From: Raineyella antarctica | GTDB taxonomy: Bacteria > Actinomycetota > Actinomycetes > Propionibacteriales > Propionibacteriaceae | Direction: 5' to 3' | DNA length: 64,000 nt | Assembly (NCBI RefSeq): GCF_900092135.1 | Contig: NZ_FMYF01000002.1 | Location: 124,001 to 188,000, forward strand | Shown: one piece after another, positions 49,412 to 58,957 of the stretch | How the letters are laid out: the number at the start of each line of letters is the position of its first letter | How positions within the stretch are numbered: the stretch's first letter is position 1 | The notes under the pieces: generated by a model | Told to the model about the DNA's origin: nothing | The model's input: the letters and a program-made list of their open reading frames with translations, nothing else | Database searches by the model: none | Translations under genes and position numbers: made by a program

Positions 49412-51270
49412 GTTTGCTGCCGATCTTCTGGCGCCGACTGGTGCTGGCGGGCTGGGACGCACTGGCCTGGTTGCTCTCCTTCGCGATCTTCGTGACGCTT
49501 CGTTATGACCTCATCTTGACCCAGTCCCAGTGGCAGGCCGTCCTGAACTACACCGTCAGCGCCATCGTCCTGACGCTGGTCTGCGCCTACGGGTTCCACC
49601 TCTACATGGGGCGGTACCGGGTCGGTAGCTTCGCCGAGGCAAGCGCCTTGGGCGTCCTTGTTGCGCCCGTATCCCTGTCGCTCGGCCTTGTCTTCGTTGT
49701 CGCGGTGCCTGACTTCCCCCGTGGTGTTGCCCTCGTGCTACCTCCCCTTGCCCTGACGTTCATGGGCCTGGGCCGGTGGGCGTTCCGGAGCCTGTTCCGA
49801 CAGGACCACCGTCGAGGAGGCAGACCACTGCCCAACCCGACGGCAGCGAAGGTTCTCGTGTACGGCGCTGGTGACGACGGCCATGACGTAGCTCGGCTTG
49901 TCGACCACGCCTCCGAGCCGCCCTACCAGATCGTCGGTTTCATCGACGACGACCTGACCAAGCGATACCGGAGGATCGGCTCCTACCGGGTGCTCGGACA
50001 GGGCTCGGACCTGCTGGACATCGCCCGACAGACCGATGCTGACGGCGTCATCCTCGCGATCAGCGCTGCCACCCGCGAGCTGATCGATCGCCTCGCAGAG
50101 GAGAGCCAGGCCGCAGGCCTGAAGTTCATCACCGTTCCGCCGGTGCGGGAACGGATCGGTGGGCGCGTCCGCCTCCAGGAACTGCGCGAGTTCAACGTCG
50201 CGGACCTGCTGGGTCGGCGCCAGATCCACACGGACCTGCAGGCGATCGGGGACTACGTCGCCGGCAAGGTCGTGCTCGTGACGGGTGCCGGTGGATCGAT
50301 CGGCTCCGAGCTGTCGCGCCAGGTGCACAAGCTCGGGCCACGAAAGCTGATCCTGCTCGACCGGGACGAATCAGCCCTGCACGCGCTGCAGCTATCGATC
50401 TACGGCGTCGGCCTGCTGGACACCGACGACATGGTGTTGTGCGACATCCGCGACAAGGCCGCCCTGGCGGAGGTGTTCCGGCACCACCGGCCCGAGGTCG
50501 TCTTCCACACGGCTGCGCTGAAGCACCTGCCGATGCTCGAGATGTACCCCTTGGAGGGGTGGAAGACCAACGTCCTGGGCAGCCTCAACGTGCTGCAGGC
50601 CGCTCACGAGGCCGGCGTGGAGACGCTGGTCAACATCTCCACCGACAAGGCCGCCGACCCCTCGAGTGTCCTCGGCCAGTCCAAGCGGATCGCCGAGCGG
50701 CTCACCTCCTGGTATGCCGGCACCTACGACGTGCGCTACCTGTCGGTTCGGTTCGGCAATGTGCTGGGCTCGCGCGGCTCGGTGCTGTACACCTTCCGCT
50801 CGCAGATCGAGCGAGGCGGACCGATCACCGTTACCCACCCCGACGTCACCCGCTACTTCATGACGATCCCGGAGGCCTGCGAGCTGGTGCTCCAGGCCGG
50901 CGCGATCGGCCGGCCACGGGACGTGCTGGTGCTCGACATGGGTGAGCCGATTCGGATCGTCGACGTGGCCCGGAGGCTCCTGGAGGAGTCCCACCGGACG
51001 GACGTGGAGATCGAATTCACCGGACTGCGGCACGGCGAGAAGCTACATGAGGTGCTCTTCAGCGCCCGGGAGAACGGTGAGCCGAGCGCCCACCCGCTGA
51101 TCAACCGCGTCTCGGTGCCAGAGATGACACCGGGGGAGGCGCGCGCGACGGATCCGCAGGACGGGGATGCCATCAAGGCGGTGCTGTCTCGCCAAAGGTT
51201 GAGCACCCAGTTGTCGCCGGAGGCTGGGGCGAATGCCGTTTGCGATTCGGCGGTCTACAACCGTGGCTGA
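49408..51270 (+). CDS. Membrane-bound nucleotide-sugar 4,6-dehydratase (WbpM/FlaA1-like)
   Basis: Protein of 620 residues. About four N-terminal membrane helices (residues 8-130), a CoA-binding-like Rossmann fold (VLVYGAGDDGHDVARLV), then the dehydratase domain with VLVTGAGGSIGSELSRQV, HTAALKHLPMLEMYPLEGWKTN and NISTDKAADPSSVLGQSKR. WbpM-type enzymes make UDP-4-keto-6-deoxy-GlcNAc. Start ATG 49408 has AAGGAG 7 bp upstream. It supplies a deoxyamino-sugar precursor for the first sugar. Confidence 0.92.
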   Translation: MSLLPIFWRRLVLAGWDALAWLLSFAIFVTLRYDLILTQSQWQAVLNYTVSAIVLTLVCAYGFHLYMGRYRVGSFAEASALGVLVAPVSLSLGLVFVVAVPDFPRGVALVLPPLALTFMGLGRWAFRSLFRQDHRRGGRPLPNPTAAKVLVYGAGDDGHDVARLVDHASEPPYQIVGFIDDDLTKRYRRIGSYRVLGQGSDLLDIARQTDADGVILAISAATRELIDRLAEESQAAGLKFITVPPVRERIGGRVRLQELREFNVADLLGRRQIHTDLQAIGDYVAGKVVLVTGAGGSIGSELSRQVHKLGPRKLILLDRDESALHALQLSIYGVGLLDTDDMVLCDIRDKAALAEVFRHHRPEVVFHTAALKHLPMLEMYPLEGWKTNVLGSLNVLQAAHEAGVETLVNISTDKAADPSSVLGQSKRIAERLTSWYAGTYDVRYLSVRFGNVLGSRGSVLYTFRSQIERGGPITVTHPDVTRYFMTIPEACELVLQAGAIGRPRDVLVLDMGEPIRIVDVARRLLEESHRTDVEIEFTGLRHGEKLHEVLFSARENGEPSAHPLINRVSVPEMTPGEARATDPQDGDAIKAVLSRQRLSTQLSPEAGANAVCDSAVYNRG

Positions 51271-52030
51271 GCGCAGTGATGTCAGCGAACACCTCACCCC
51301 GCTAGACAACGCTGCGTCGGGGGAACCTAACCAAGATCGTGAGCAGTCCTTTGAGCGCCGTCTCGAACGCAGGGTCTCCGGGCCGTACAACCTCATCTTC
51401 AAGCCGATCGTCGGACCGGTCATCGCGGTGCCGCTGCTCGTCACGTTGTCGCCAGTACTCACGGTCATCGCCTTGGCCATCATCGTCGATACGGGCCTGC
51501 CGGTCTTCTATCGGGGGGAGCGCGGCGGCTTCCGTGGCAAGCCGTTCCGGATCTACAAGTTTCGCACCATGGTTCGCAACGCGGATCAGATCGGCGGGGG
51601 CACGACAGCCTTGGCGGACCCCCGGATCACCCGGGTCGGCAGACTCCTGCGGAAGACGAAGTTGGACGAGTTTCCGCAACTGCTCAACATTATCCGGAGC
51701 GAGATGTGCTTCGTCGGCCCCCGCCCCGAACTCCTCCAATACACGCGGCAATACGCGGGGCTGGAGACCTACATAAGCAAGGTTCGCCCTGGAATCACCG
51801 ATTTCAGTTCGATCGAGTACATCAACCTCGACGAGGTCGTCGGGGCTGGAGACGCTGACGCCGCATATGAACGCGATGTCCTGCAACGGAAGAATCAGTT
51901 GCGCATCCATTACGTCGAGCAGATGTCTCCGCTGACCGACCTACGTCTCTTCGTCATCACTGTGGTCCGAGCGGTCAAGGGCGTGCTTCGTCACATCTTC
52001 AAAGGGGGAGGATCTCATGGAGACAACTGA
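51233..52030 (+). CDS. Initiating sugar-phosphate transferase (WbaP/PglC type)
   Basis: Bacterial sugar transferase of 265 residues that places the first sugar-1-phosphate on undecaprenyl phosphate. A membrane re-entrant helix (VIAVPLLVTLSPVLTVIAL), then FYRGERGGFRGKPFRIYKFRTM, RKTKLDEFPQLLNII and MCFVGPRPEL are the family signatures with Asp-Glu catalytic dyad. The N-terminal 50 residues are unique. ATG 51233 overlaps the preceding gene and has GGAGG upstream; GTG 51263 is an alternative. Confidence 0.9.
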   Translation: MPFAIRRSTTVAERSDVSEHLTPLDNAASGEPNQDREQSFERRLERRVSGPYNLIFKPIVGPVIAVPLLVTLSPVLTVIALAIIVDTGLPVFYRGERGGFRGKPFRIYKFRTMVRNADQIGGGTTALADPRITRVGRLLRKTKLDEFPQLLNIIRSEMCFVGPRPELLQYTRQYAGLETYISKVRPGITDFSSIEYINLDEVVGAGDADAAYERDVLQRKNQLRIHYVEQMSPLTDLRLFVITVVRAVKGVLRHIFKGGGSHGDN

Positions 52031-52970
52031 GTTGGGGGCGAGCGGGTTGCAAGTCTCCCGTTTGGCCTTTGGCGGCTGCCCGATGGGTGGTCACGGTTGG
52101 GGCAATGTTTCCCGCGAAGATTTCGTCCGCGCCATCAACGTCGCACTCGATTCCGGGCTCAACTTCTTCGACACTGCCGATACGTACGGTCTGGGCGAGG
52201 GCGAGCGGACGCTCGGTGAGGCGTTGCAGGGCCGACGTGACGACGCGGTGATCGCGACCAAGTTCGGGGTGCGCGTCGAGGGTGGGCGCACCTTCTATGA
52301 CAACTCGCCCACTTGGATCCGCACTGCCCTTGAGAACAGCCTCGAGCGGTTGGGCACAGACCATGTTGACCTCTACCAGATTCACTACCGCGACGGCGCA
52401 ACCCCGCTGGCAGACGTGGTCGGCACTCTGCGCGACCTACAGCAAGAAGGGAAGATCCGCCACCTCGGCCTTTCGAACGTAGGACGGGACGACGCCGCCG
52501 ATCTGGGCACGCTCTCGGACGCCTTCGTCAGCTTTCAGGACGAGTTCAGCCTCGCGAATCGCGCCCACGAGGACGACATGTTGGCGCTCGCGGACCACTT
52601 CGGCTTCAGCCCGCTCACGTGGGGCAGCTTGGGTCAGGGAATCCTCACCGGCAAGTACGACGCGACAAGCACCTTCGGTCCCGACGATCGTCGCAGCCGT
52701 TCGGTCTATGTGAACTTCCACGGCGACAAGTTGGCGCACAACCTGCGCATCGTCGAGGTCTTACGGAGTATCTCGGGCGAGGTTGGCAAGAGCGTGGCTG
52801 CCGTGGCGGTCCGGTGGATTCTCGATCACGTGCCAGGAACCGTGGCGATCGTGGGCATCAAGAACGTGAAGCAATTGGAGTCCAACCTAGAGGCGGTGGA
52901 TTGGCACCTTCCCGCAGAAGCCATCAGTGTATTGGACTCAATTTCGACCACAAAGGAACGGGTGTCTTGA
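52017..52970 (+). CDS. Aldo/keto reductase
   Basis: NADPH-dependent TIM-barrel reductase of 317 residues. Landmarks: GASGLQVSRLAFGGCPMG, NFFDTADTYGLGEGERTLGEAL (catalytic Asp and Tyr), ATKFGVRV (Lys), DLYQIHYRD (His) and AIVGIKNVKQLESNLEAVDW. It lies between the initiating transferase and a split transketolase, and overlaps both (14 bp upstream, 4 bp downstream). It may reduce a keto-sugar made by the neighbours. GGGGGAGG precedes the ATG. Confidence 0.9.
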   Translation: METTELGASGLQVSRLAFGGCPMGGHGWGNVSREDFVRAINVALDSGLNFFDTADTYGLGEGERTLGEALQGRRDDAVIATKFGVRVEGGRTFYDNSPTWIRTALENSLERLGTDHVDLYQIHYRDGATPLADVVGTLRDLQQEGKIRHLGLSNVGRDDAADLGTLSDAFVSFQDEFSLANRAHEDDMLALADHFGFSPLTWGSLGQGILTGKYDATSTFGPDDRRSRSVYVNFHGDKLAHNLRIVEVLRSISGEVGKSVAAVAVRWILDHVPGTVAIVGIKNVKQLESNLEAVDWHLPAEAISVLDSISTTKERVS

Positions 52971-53806
52971 ACAGCATTGAACTTGCTTGGCGCATCCGCC
53001 GCCATGGGGTCGAGATGACCCACCTCTCCGGCGGATCGCATGTCGGCTCCATCCTGTCTGTGGCAGATATCGTCGCCGTCCTCTATGCGGACGTTGCCAA
53101 CGTCGACCCGAGCGACCCGAGGAAGGTCGACCGCGATCGGGTGATCCTGAGCAAGGGGCATGCCGGCGCGTCGATCTACGCTGCGCTCGCCGAGAAGGGG
53201 TTTTTCGAGGTCGCCGAACTCGCCACCCATTACGCCGATGGCAGCCGGCTGTCTGGGCATGTCTCACACAAGGGCGTGCCGGGGGTCGAGCTTTCCACCG
53301 GGTCGCTCGGCCACGGTCTTTCGGTCGGGGCTGGCATGGCGTACGCGGCCAAGAAGGACGGCAAGGCACACCGGGTCTTCGTCATCCTCGGTGATGGCGA
53401 GTGCGATGAGGGGTCGGTCTGGGAAGCCGCGCTGGTCGCGAACCATTATGGGCTCGGAAACCTGGTGGCCATCATCGACCGCAACCGGATGCAGAGCCTC
53501 TTGGATACCGAGGCCACCATCGCCCTCGAACCGTTCGCGGACAAGTGGCGCGCATTCGGGTGGAACACCCTCGAGGTTGATGGCCACGACCACGCCGAAC
53601 TGAGGCAGGCACTGCACGGCTGCCGCGGCTCGGCGAAGCCAACCGTCGTCATCGCCGAGACAACGAAAGGCAAGGGGATCTCGTTCATGGAGAACGACAT
53701 CCTGTGGCACTACCGCTTCCCCCATGAGGGCGAGGAGTACGACGGCGCAGTGGCCGAGTTGGACGCCCAGCGCCCCGCCACCACCAGCGAGGAGGCTGCG
53801 CGATGA
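52967..53806 (+). CDS. Transketolase, N-terminal (TPP-binding) subunit
   Basis: Split transketolase subunit of 279 residues. DRVILSKGHAGASIYAAL, VSHKGVPGVELSTGSLGHGLSVG and the TPP motif GDGECDEGS ending in VAIIDRN are intact. The start is TTG 52967, whose TTGA overlaps the stop of the aldo/keto reductase; no in-frame ATG or GTG lies nearer the family N-terminus. Together with the next gene it makes one full enzyme that could transfer a two-carbon unit in synthesis of an unusual sugar. Confidence 0.88.
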   Translation: MNSIELAWRIRRHGVEMTHLSGGSHVGSILSVADIVAVLYADVANVDPSDPRKVDRDRVILSKGHAGASIYAALAEKGFFEVAELATHYADGSRLSGHVSHKGVPGVELSTGSLGHGLSVGAGMAYAAKKDGKAHRVFVILGDGECDEGSVWEAALVANHYGLGNLVAIIDRNRMQSLLDTEATIALEPFADKWRAFGWNTLEVDGHDHAELRQALHGCRGSAKPTVVIAETTKGKGISFMENDILWHYRFPHEGEEYDGAVAELDAQRPATTSEEAAR

Positions 53807-54726
53807 GGGATCGTTTCGTTTCGACGCTAATGAGCTTGGCCGCCAAGGACTCGAGCGTGCACCTGGTTACGGGCGATCTCGGGTTCGGCGTGCTCAAGCC
53901 ATACTGGGAGCGGTTTCCGGACCAGTTCACCAACGCGGGCATCGCAGAGCAGAACATGACGAGCTTCGCGGCGGGGATGGCTCTGGAGGGCAAGACAGTC
54001 TTCACCTACTCCATCGGCAATTTCCCCACCATCCGTGCGCTGGAGCAGATCCGCAACGACTGCGCGTACCACGAGGCGAACGTCAAGATCGTCTGCGTGG
54101 GCGGCGGTTTTGTGTACGGTTCACTCGGGATGAGCCACCACGCCACTGAGGACCTCGCTATCATGCGAGGGCTGCCGAACGTCACAGTGATGGCGCCCTC
54201 CGATCCCTCGCAAGCGCAGTTGGCCACTGAGGCGATCTACGCGCATCCGGGGACCTGCTACTTGCGGCTCGGTCGGGGCGGTGAACCAGAGTTGAACTGC
54301 CCGAGCGAAGGTTTCCAGATCGGGCGCGCGATGCCGGTGTTCGACGGGAACGACGCCGCACTGCTGTTCACCGGGGCGATCGGCGACGAGGTGCTGGAGG
54401 CCCGCAGGCTGCTTGCCGCAGAAGGCGTCAGCGTCGCGGTGGTCTCATTCCCAACCGTCAAGCCGATCGACGCCGATGCTATCGCCGACTTGGCAACCCG
54501 GTTCGGCGTCCTGGTCACCGTGGAGGAACACAACGTGGTCGGGGGATTTGGGGGCTCCGTAGCCGAAGTGCTGTCGGAGTTGCCTAACCCGCGGGCGCGG
54601 CTGGTCCGGATCGGACTGGATGATCGCTACTCCAGCATCGTTGGGTCGCAGAAGTATCTCCGCGACGTCTACGGCATGAGCGCACGGAAGATCGCTGCCC
54701 GTGTCCGTGAGGTGGCGAATGCCTAG
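53803..54726 (+). CDS. Transketolase, C-terminal subunit
   Basis: Protein of 307 residues with the pyrimidine-binding domain and C-terminal domain: DLGFGVLKPYWERFPDQFTNAGIAEQNM (TPP-activating Glu), the following FAAGMALEGK, HHATEDLAIMRGLPNVTVMAPSD and VTVEEHNVVGGFGGSVAEVL. Four bp overlap with the N-terminal subunit keeps the stoichiometry equal. It also overlaps the following glycosyltransferase by 8 bp. Confidence 0.9.
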   Translation: MRDRFVSTLMSLAAKDSSVHLVTGDLGFGVLKPYWERFPDQFTNAGIAEQNMTSFAAGMALEGKTVFTYSIGNFPTIRALEQIRNDCAYHEANVKIVCVGGGFVYGSLGMSHHATEDLAIMRGLPNVTVMAPSDPSQAQLATEAIYAHPGTCYLRLGRGGEPELNCPSEGFQIGRAMPVFDGNDAALLFTGAIGDEVLEARRLLAAEGVSVAVVSFPTVKPIDADAIADLATRFGVLVTVEEHNVVGGFGGSVAEVLSELPNPRARLVRIGLDDRYSSIVGSQKYLRDVYGMSARKIAARVREVANA

Positions 54727-55834
54727 GGTCCTGATCTTCGCGAATGACATCACTAGCATCATCCACTTCCGTCGTGAACTGCTTCGTCGCTTGGTAGCCG
54801 TGGGCTTCGAGGTCACCATTGCCCTCCCTGCACACGACCGCAGTCAGGCGCTGCGTGACTTGGGTTGCGAAGTAGTGGAGACGTCACTAAGCCGCTTCGG
54901 GACCAACCCACTTCAGGAGTTGGTCTCGGTGTTCAATCTCTTCAAGATCGCTCAGCATGTTGGCCCTGACGTGATCGTCACATTCACCGCAAAGCCGAAC
55001 ATTTACGGTGGTTTCGTCAGTCAAATCGTTCACGCGCCGTTTGTCGGCGCTGTCACGGGGTTGGGTTCCACCTTTCAAAGAGAAGGGGCCGTTCGCAACT
55101 TCATGACCTCGCTTTACCGGCTGGCTTTGCGGAGAGCGTCCATCGTGTTCTTTGAAAACTCCGCGAACAGGAAATTCTTCATTGACCGCCAAGTAGTCAC
55201 TTACGCCAACTCGACCGTTGTCTCAGGCTCTGGAGTCAACTTGAAGGAAAATAGCCTCGCAGAGGCTCGCGAGAATGAAGGGGTAACCCGGTTTATCACT
55301 GTCGCACGAATCCGCCGAGACAAGGGGTTCGACGAACTTTTCGCCGCCATCCGGCAAATCTGCGCGGTGCATGACGACGTCGAGTTCCACCTCGTCGGTT
55401 GGTACGAGGATGAGTCGTACCGTGAGGTGGTGGGAGAGATGGAGAACGGATTCCCAGTCGTCGTTCACGGTAGCGTCCCACAGGCGCGCGTGCGGGAGTT
55501 GCTCTCAGAGTCAGATTGCCTGATCCACGCGTCCCATCACGAGGGGATGGCGAACGTCATCTTAGAGGCATCCGCGACAGGGGTCCCATGCATCGTCTCC
55601 GACATCCCTGGCTGCCATGAGGCTATAGACGACGGCACCTCTGGGCTTCTCTTCCCCGTGAAGGACGCTCACGCGCTGGCATCTGCAATCGAGCGTTTTC
55701 TCTCAATTTCTCGGGAAGGTCGGCGATCCATGGGGTTGGCAGCTCGGCAAAAAATGGAAACACAATTCGACCGCGAGAAGGTAGTAGACCAGTACATGGC
55801 GGAGATCCGAAACGCCTGTGCGCCCCCTGAGTAG
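54719..55834 (+). CDS. Family 4 glycosyltransferase
   Basis: GT-B enzyme of 371 residues: RVLIFANDITSIIHFRREL at the start, VTFTAKPNIYGG and VTGLGSTF mid-domain, then the nucleotide-sugar half with TVARIRRDKGFDEL, VVVHGSVPQARVRELLSESD and the ExxxE-type HEGMANVILEASATGVP. It resembles PglA/WbnK-like transferases that add a second sugar onto the lipid-linked primer. ATG 54719 overlaps the transketolase gene by 8 bp. GC content starts to fall in this gene. Confidence 0.9.
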   Translation: MPRVLIFANDITSIIHFRRELLRRLVAVGFEVTIALPAHDRSQALRDLGCEVVETSLSRFGTNPLQELVSVFNLFKIAQHVGPDVIVTFTAKPNIYGGFVSQIVHAPFVGAVTGLGSTFQREGAVRNFMTSLYRLALRRASIVFFENSANRKFFIDRQVVTYANSTVVSGSGVNLKENSLAEARENEGVTRFITVARIRRDKGFDELFAAIRQICAVHDDVEFHLVGWYEDESYREVVGEMENGFPVVVHGSVPQARVRELLSESDCLIHASHHEGMANVILEASATGVPCIVSDIPGCHEAIDDGTSGLLFPVKDAHALASAIERFLSISREGRRSMGLAARQKMETQFDREKVVDQYMAEIRNACAPPE

Positions 55835-56143
55835 GAAGCGAGACTTCGAACGGTGGATGCTCATAACTGGGGTGTGCCGGTCTCATCCCCTCGAGCGTCG
55901 CCCGCTACTTCCTGGACTCCGCCTCGGATTTCGTCGTCTGTTCGCCTATTGTGTCGATGTTCGTCCTTGCGGGCACCTAGGCGTTGGTCGCAGCACCGGC
56001 GACGTCAGCCTTTCCGCTATCTCGAACCGCTGCGAGGAGAAGAGTTCTACAATGCTGCAAGAAACATCCTCTGCCAAACCGGGTAGAGGCAAATCCAGAA
56101 GCTCCCGAACACGCGGGGCGGTCTAGCATGGGAGGAACCTAGG
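55835..56143. other. 309-bp gap without a supported gene
   Basis: Three frames were read. A 102-codon frame (55818-56126) and others exist, but none has a recognisable domain, and stops or shifts break up each hydrophobic stretch. It may be decayed coding DNA. GGAGG at 56131-56135 serves the next gene. Confidence 0.5.
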
Positions 56144-57469
56144 ATGCCCGAGAAGCACAGTCTGCCAAAAACGGGGGGCGCCGTGATTGTTCCCACGTGT
56201 GATGACTCTAATAGGGGCGATCAGGCCCTCGTGTGGGAGACTCGTCGCGTGGCTGAAGCAGCGGGATACACTGGCCAATTCTACATGCTTGGCGACCCCG
56301 TACAAGGTGCGCCACAGTCAGAGGCGACGGGAATCGGTCTCCTCGCACCGCTTCTAAGCCACCCAAACACCAGATACTCCCCCAAGAGTAACCTGCACTA
56401 CGGGCCGTTGCTGGTACTAGTCTGGGGGGCTATTGCTCTTGTCGATACGGTCAAGTGCATGATTCTGCTGACGACAACAGGCCGAGCAGTTCTACGCAGA
56501 TTCTTGACGCTGGGGGAGCGTAAGACGTTGAAGGTCATGGAGGAAAGTGATATTTGCTTCGTGAAAGGCGGAGGCTTCATCCACTCCACGAACAGCATTA
56601 CCGACCCTTACCGCGCCTTTTACCTTCTCTTCCATGTCTTTCTCGCACAGTCGCTAGGCAAGCCAGTCTACGTGATGCCGAATTCATTCGGGCCGTTCAA
56701 AGGAGCCCTATACCGATTTCTGGTTCGAGGTGCGCTCAATAGATGCTCAGTGGTCACGGCCCGTGAGTCCATTTCGCAGAAAGCTCTCAGTGCAATCGGA
56801 GTCGAAAGTCAGCTATACCCGGACCTCGCCTTCAGCTTGGACAGCCTCCCCCTAGACGAATCGCCCATTAGATCAATACGGCAGCACCACGGCAGCAAAC
56901 CCGTTGTTGGTATAACTGCGCGACCATATCGCTTTCCGCACTCTCCAGACCCCGCCGAAGCATACGCTCGCTATCTAGACGAAATGGCCAAGCTTGTCGC
57001 ATGGCTTTCCAGCCACGACTTCATTCCGGTGCTAATCGAGCACGTAATAGCCGGCGGTGAACATGAGAGCGACATTTCGGCAATCAAAGCGATCACGCAT
57101 CGGCTATCAGGAGTTGACTACGAAGTAGTTTCCCAGCCGACCTACACGTGTCGCGAACTGAAGGCTCTCTACGGAGAATGCGACTACGTGATTGGAACGA
57201 GATTCCACTCCGTGATATTTGCGTTATCCGAAGGCGTTCCAGCGCTAGCTATCGCCTATGGCGGCAATAAGGGGAAGGGTATTATGAGGGACGCTGGCCT
57301 ATCGCGGTTTGCCATCGATATTGAGGCATTCCGTGCGGAGGCAGCCTCCGAGCTCTTTTCCGAATTGGTAGATGAACCCGAGTTGAGAGATCATCTTGTT
57401 ACACTTCGCAAGGATTGCGGGGACCGCCACGCCGAACTGGCGCAGTTGATTCGGAGGGCATATCCGTGA
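56144..57469 (+). CDS. Polysaccharide pyruvyl transferase family protein
   Basis: Protein of 441 residues (PF04230-like). VPTCDDSNRGDQALVWETRR at the N-terminus, VKGGGFIHSTNS, VMPNSFGPFKG, VTARESISQKAL with LYPDLAFSL, and VIGTRFHSVIFALSEGVPALAIAYGGNK near the end are the family landmarks. Such enzymes add a pyruvate ketal from PEP to a sugar. It is in the low-GC part of the locus, which suggests transfer. GGAGG lies 8 bp before the ATG. Confidence 0.88.
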   Translation: MPEKHSLPKTGGAVIVPTCDDSNRGDQALVWETRRVAEAAGYTGQFYMLGDPVQGAPQSEATGIGLLAPLLSHPNTRYSPKSNLHYGPLLVLVWGAIALVDTVKCMILLTTTGRAVLRRFLTLGERKTLKVMEESDICFVKGGGFIHSTNSITDPYRAFYLLFHVFLAQSLGKPVYVMPNSFGPFKGALYRFLVRGALNRCSVVTARESISQKALSAIGVESQLYPDLAFSLDSLPLDESPIRSIRQHHGSKPVVGITARPYRFPHSPDPAEAYARYLDEMAKLVAWLSSHDFIPVLIEHVIAGGEHESDISAIKAITHRLSGVDYEVVSQPTYTCRELKALYGECDYVIGTRFHSVIFALSEGVPALAIAYGGNKGKGIMRDAGLSRFAIDIEAFRAEAASELFSELVDEPELRDHLVTLRKDCGDRHAELAQLIRRAYP

Positions 57470-57625
57470 ACCTGAGTTCGCGCTGGATTGGTGCATTGAC
57501 GAAGTGGTCATGACTCAATCCGCGAAACATGCGCCATGAAGGATGCAGTAGCCTAACCTTGCTCATGGGTGAAAGAGTTGAGCAGTGACCATGCGATGTG
57601 GGTCCAGACAGGAGCGTATTTGGAT

Positions 57626-58957
57626 ATGACTCGAGTTCTAGTGATCACTAATAATTCTTGGAATGACAGCAATAGCACGGGCCTCACTACAACGAACTTC
57701 TTTGGCGGCTGGGATCGAAACAGTATCGCGAACTTGTATTGCCGGTCTGAAGCGCCGAACAATGATGTCTGCGATCAGTACTTTCGAATAACGGAAGCCG
57801 ACCTTGTTCAAAGTATTTTTCAGGGCGGACCCATCGGAACGAGATCGGACTATGTCGGCCTAACGAAGAGCCAGCAGGCGACTGATCGCGAAGCTGCGGA
57901 CAACGAGAGAAGGCTATACCGCTTCTTCCGAAGCCGGAGATTCCACGCGCTGCTGTGGGCGCGGGAGTTATTGTGGTGTGCTGGGAAGTGGAAGAACGCT
58001 AATCTGCGTGACTTCCTCACGGAGTTCAACCCCGAAGTGATATATATGCCTATCCATGGCTGCTTCTACATGCACGACGTATTGCATTACGTAAAGGCAT
58101 GCACTGGTGCGAAGGTTGTGCTCTTCACTGGTGACGATATGTATTCGTTGAGGCAGGTGTCGCTATCTCCTTTGTACTGGATTAACAGGGTTGTGCTAAG
58201 GAGCAAGGTCCGCAGGAGTCTTGTGCATGCGGACCTGTGCTATTGCATGAGCGATACACAGAAGGATGAACTGAGTAGAGAATTCGGAGATAAGTTCCGT
58301 ATCATGAGGAGGGGCATGGTAATCGGAGATGGGAAGCCGTCGCACACCACACTCGGCCCTATTGTCGATTTCGTCTACGCCGGGAATTTACTTGGTGGGA
58401 AGAGGTGGAAGACGCTGTCCATGTTGGCACGAGAAATTCATCGGCAGAATGCGGGGAGTCTTAAGATGCGGCTCCATATTTATAGTGCCGATGCGCTGAC
58501 CCAGCGAATGGTGGAGTCTTTCGACTTCCCTGGTGAAGTGTTTCTGATGGGTGAAGTTCCAGCAAGTGCGATACCCGGAATTCTCGGTGGGGGTGATATT
58601 GTCGTGCATGTCGAATCATTTGAGCTTAAGTACAAGATGCAGACTCGGCTTTCATTTTCCACGAAGTTGGTCGACTACTTTCGGAGCGGGAAGTGCATAT
58701 TTGCGGCGGGCTGGGCTGGTGCGAATTCAATAAGCTATTTGATTGAGAATGATGCCGCAATTGTAGCGAGTGACGAGGACGCCATTGGGCCGCAATTGCG
58801 AAGAATCCTTCATAATCCTGAAATTATTGCTGAGTATGGCGATAAAGCTTGGGCTTGCGGGGTGCGGAACCATGAATTGTCAAGAATTCGCGACGATTTT
58901 ACTTCCGCCATTGGGTCCCTGGTCAGCGCGGGGCAGTCGGTTGGAAGAATCGCTTGA
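57626..58957 (+). CDS. Glycosyltransferase (GT-B type, low-GC)
   Basis: Protein of 443 residues beginning TRVLVITNNSWNDSNSTGL. The C-terminal half has FVYAGNLLGGKRWKTL and TRLSFSTKLVDYFRSGKCIFAAG, typical of GT4-like enzymes with less conserved donor sites. N-terminal part: EVIYMPIHGCFYMHD, VVLFTGDDMYS. GTG 57569 would add 19 residues; ATG 57626 starts the Rossmann strand and is preferred. Base composition is the lowest in the window. Donor and acceptor are unknown. Confidence 0.75.
   Translation: MTRVLVITNNSWNDSNSTGLTTTNFFGGWDRNSIANLYCRSEAPNNDVCDQYFRITEADLVQSIFQGGPIGTRSDYVGLTKSQQATDREAADNERRLYRFFRSRRFHALLWARELLWCAGKWKNANLRDFLTEFNPEVIYMPIHGCFYMHDVLHYVKACTGAKVVLFTGDDMYSLRQVSLSPLYWINRVVLRSKVRRSLVHADLCYCMSDTQKDELSREFGDKFRIMRRGMVIGDGKPSHTTLGPIVDFVYAGNLLGGKRWKTLSMLAREIHRQNAGSLKMRLHIYSADALTQRMVESFDFPGEVFLMGEVPASAIPGILGGGDIVVHVESFELKYKMQTRLSFSTKLVDYFRSGKCIFAAGWAGANSISYLIENDAAIVASDEDAIGPQLRRILHNPEIIAEYGDKAWACGVRNHELSRIRDDFTSAIGSLVSAGQSVGRIA

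Noticed and set aside
55818-56126. 102-codon frame after the first GT4 gene
   Set aside because: No domain, no good ribosome-binding site and Arg/Ser-rich composition; treated as non-coding or decayed.
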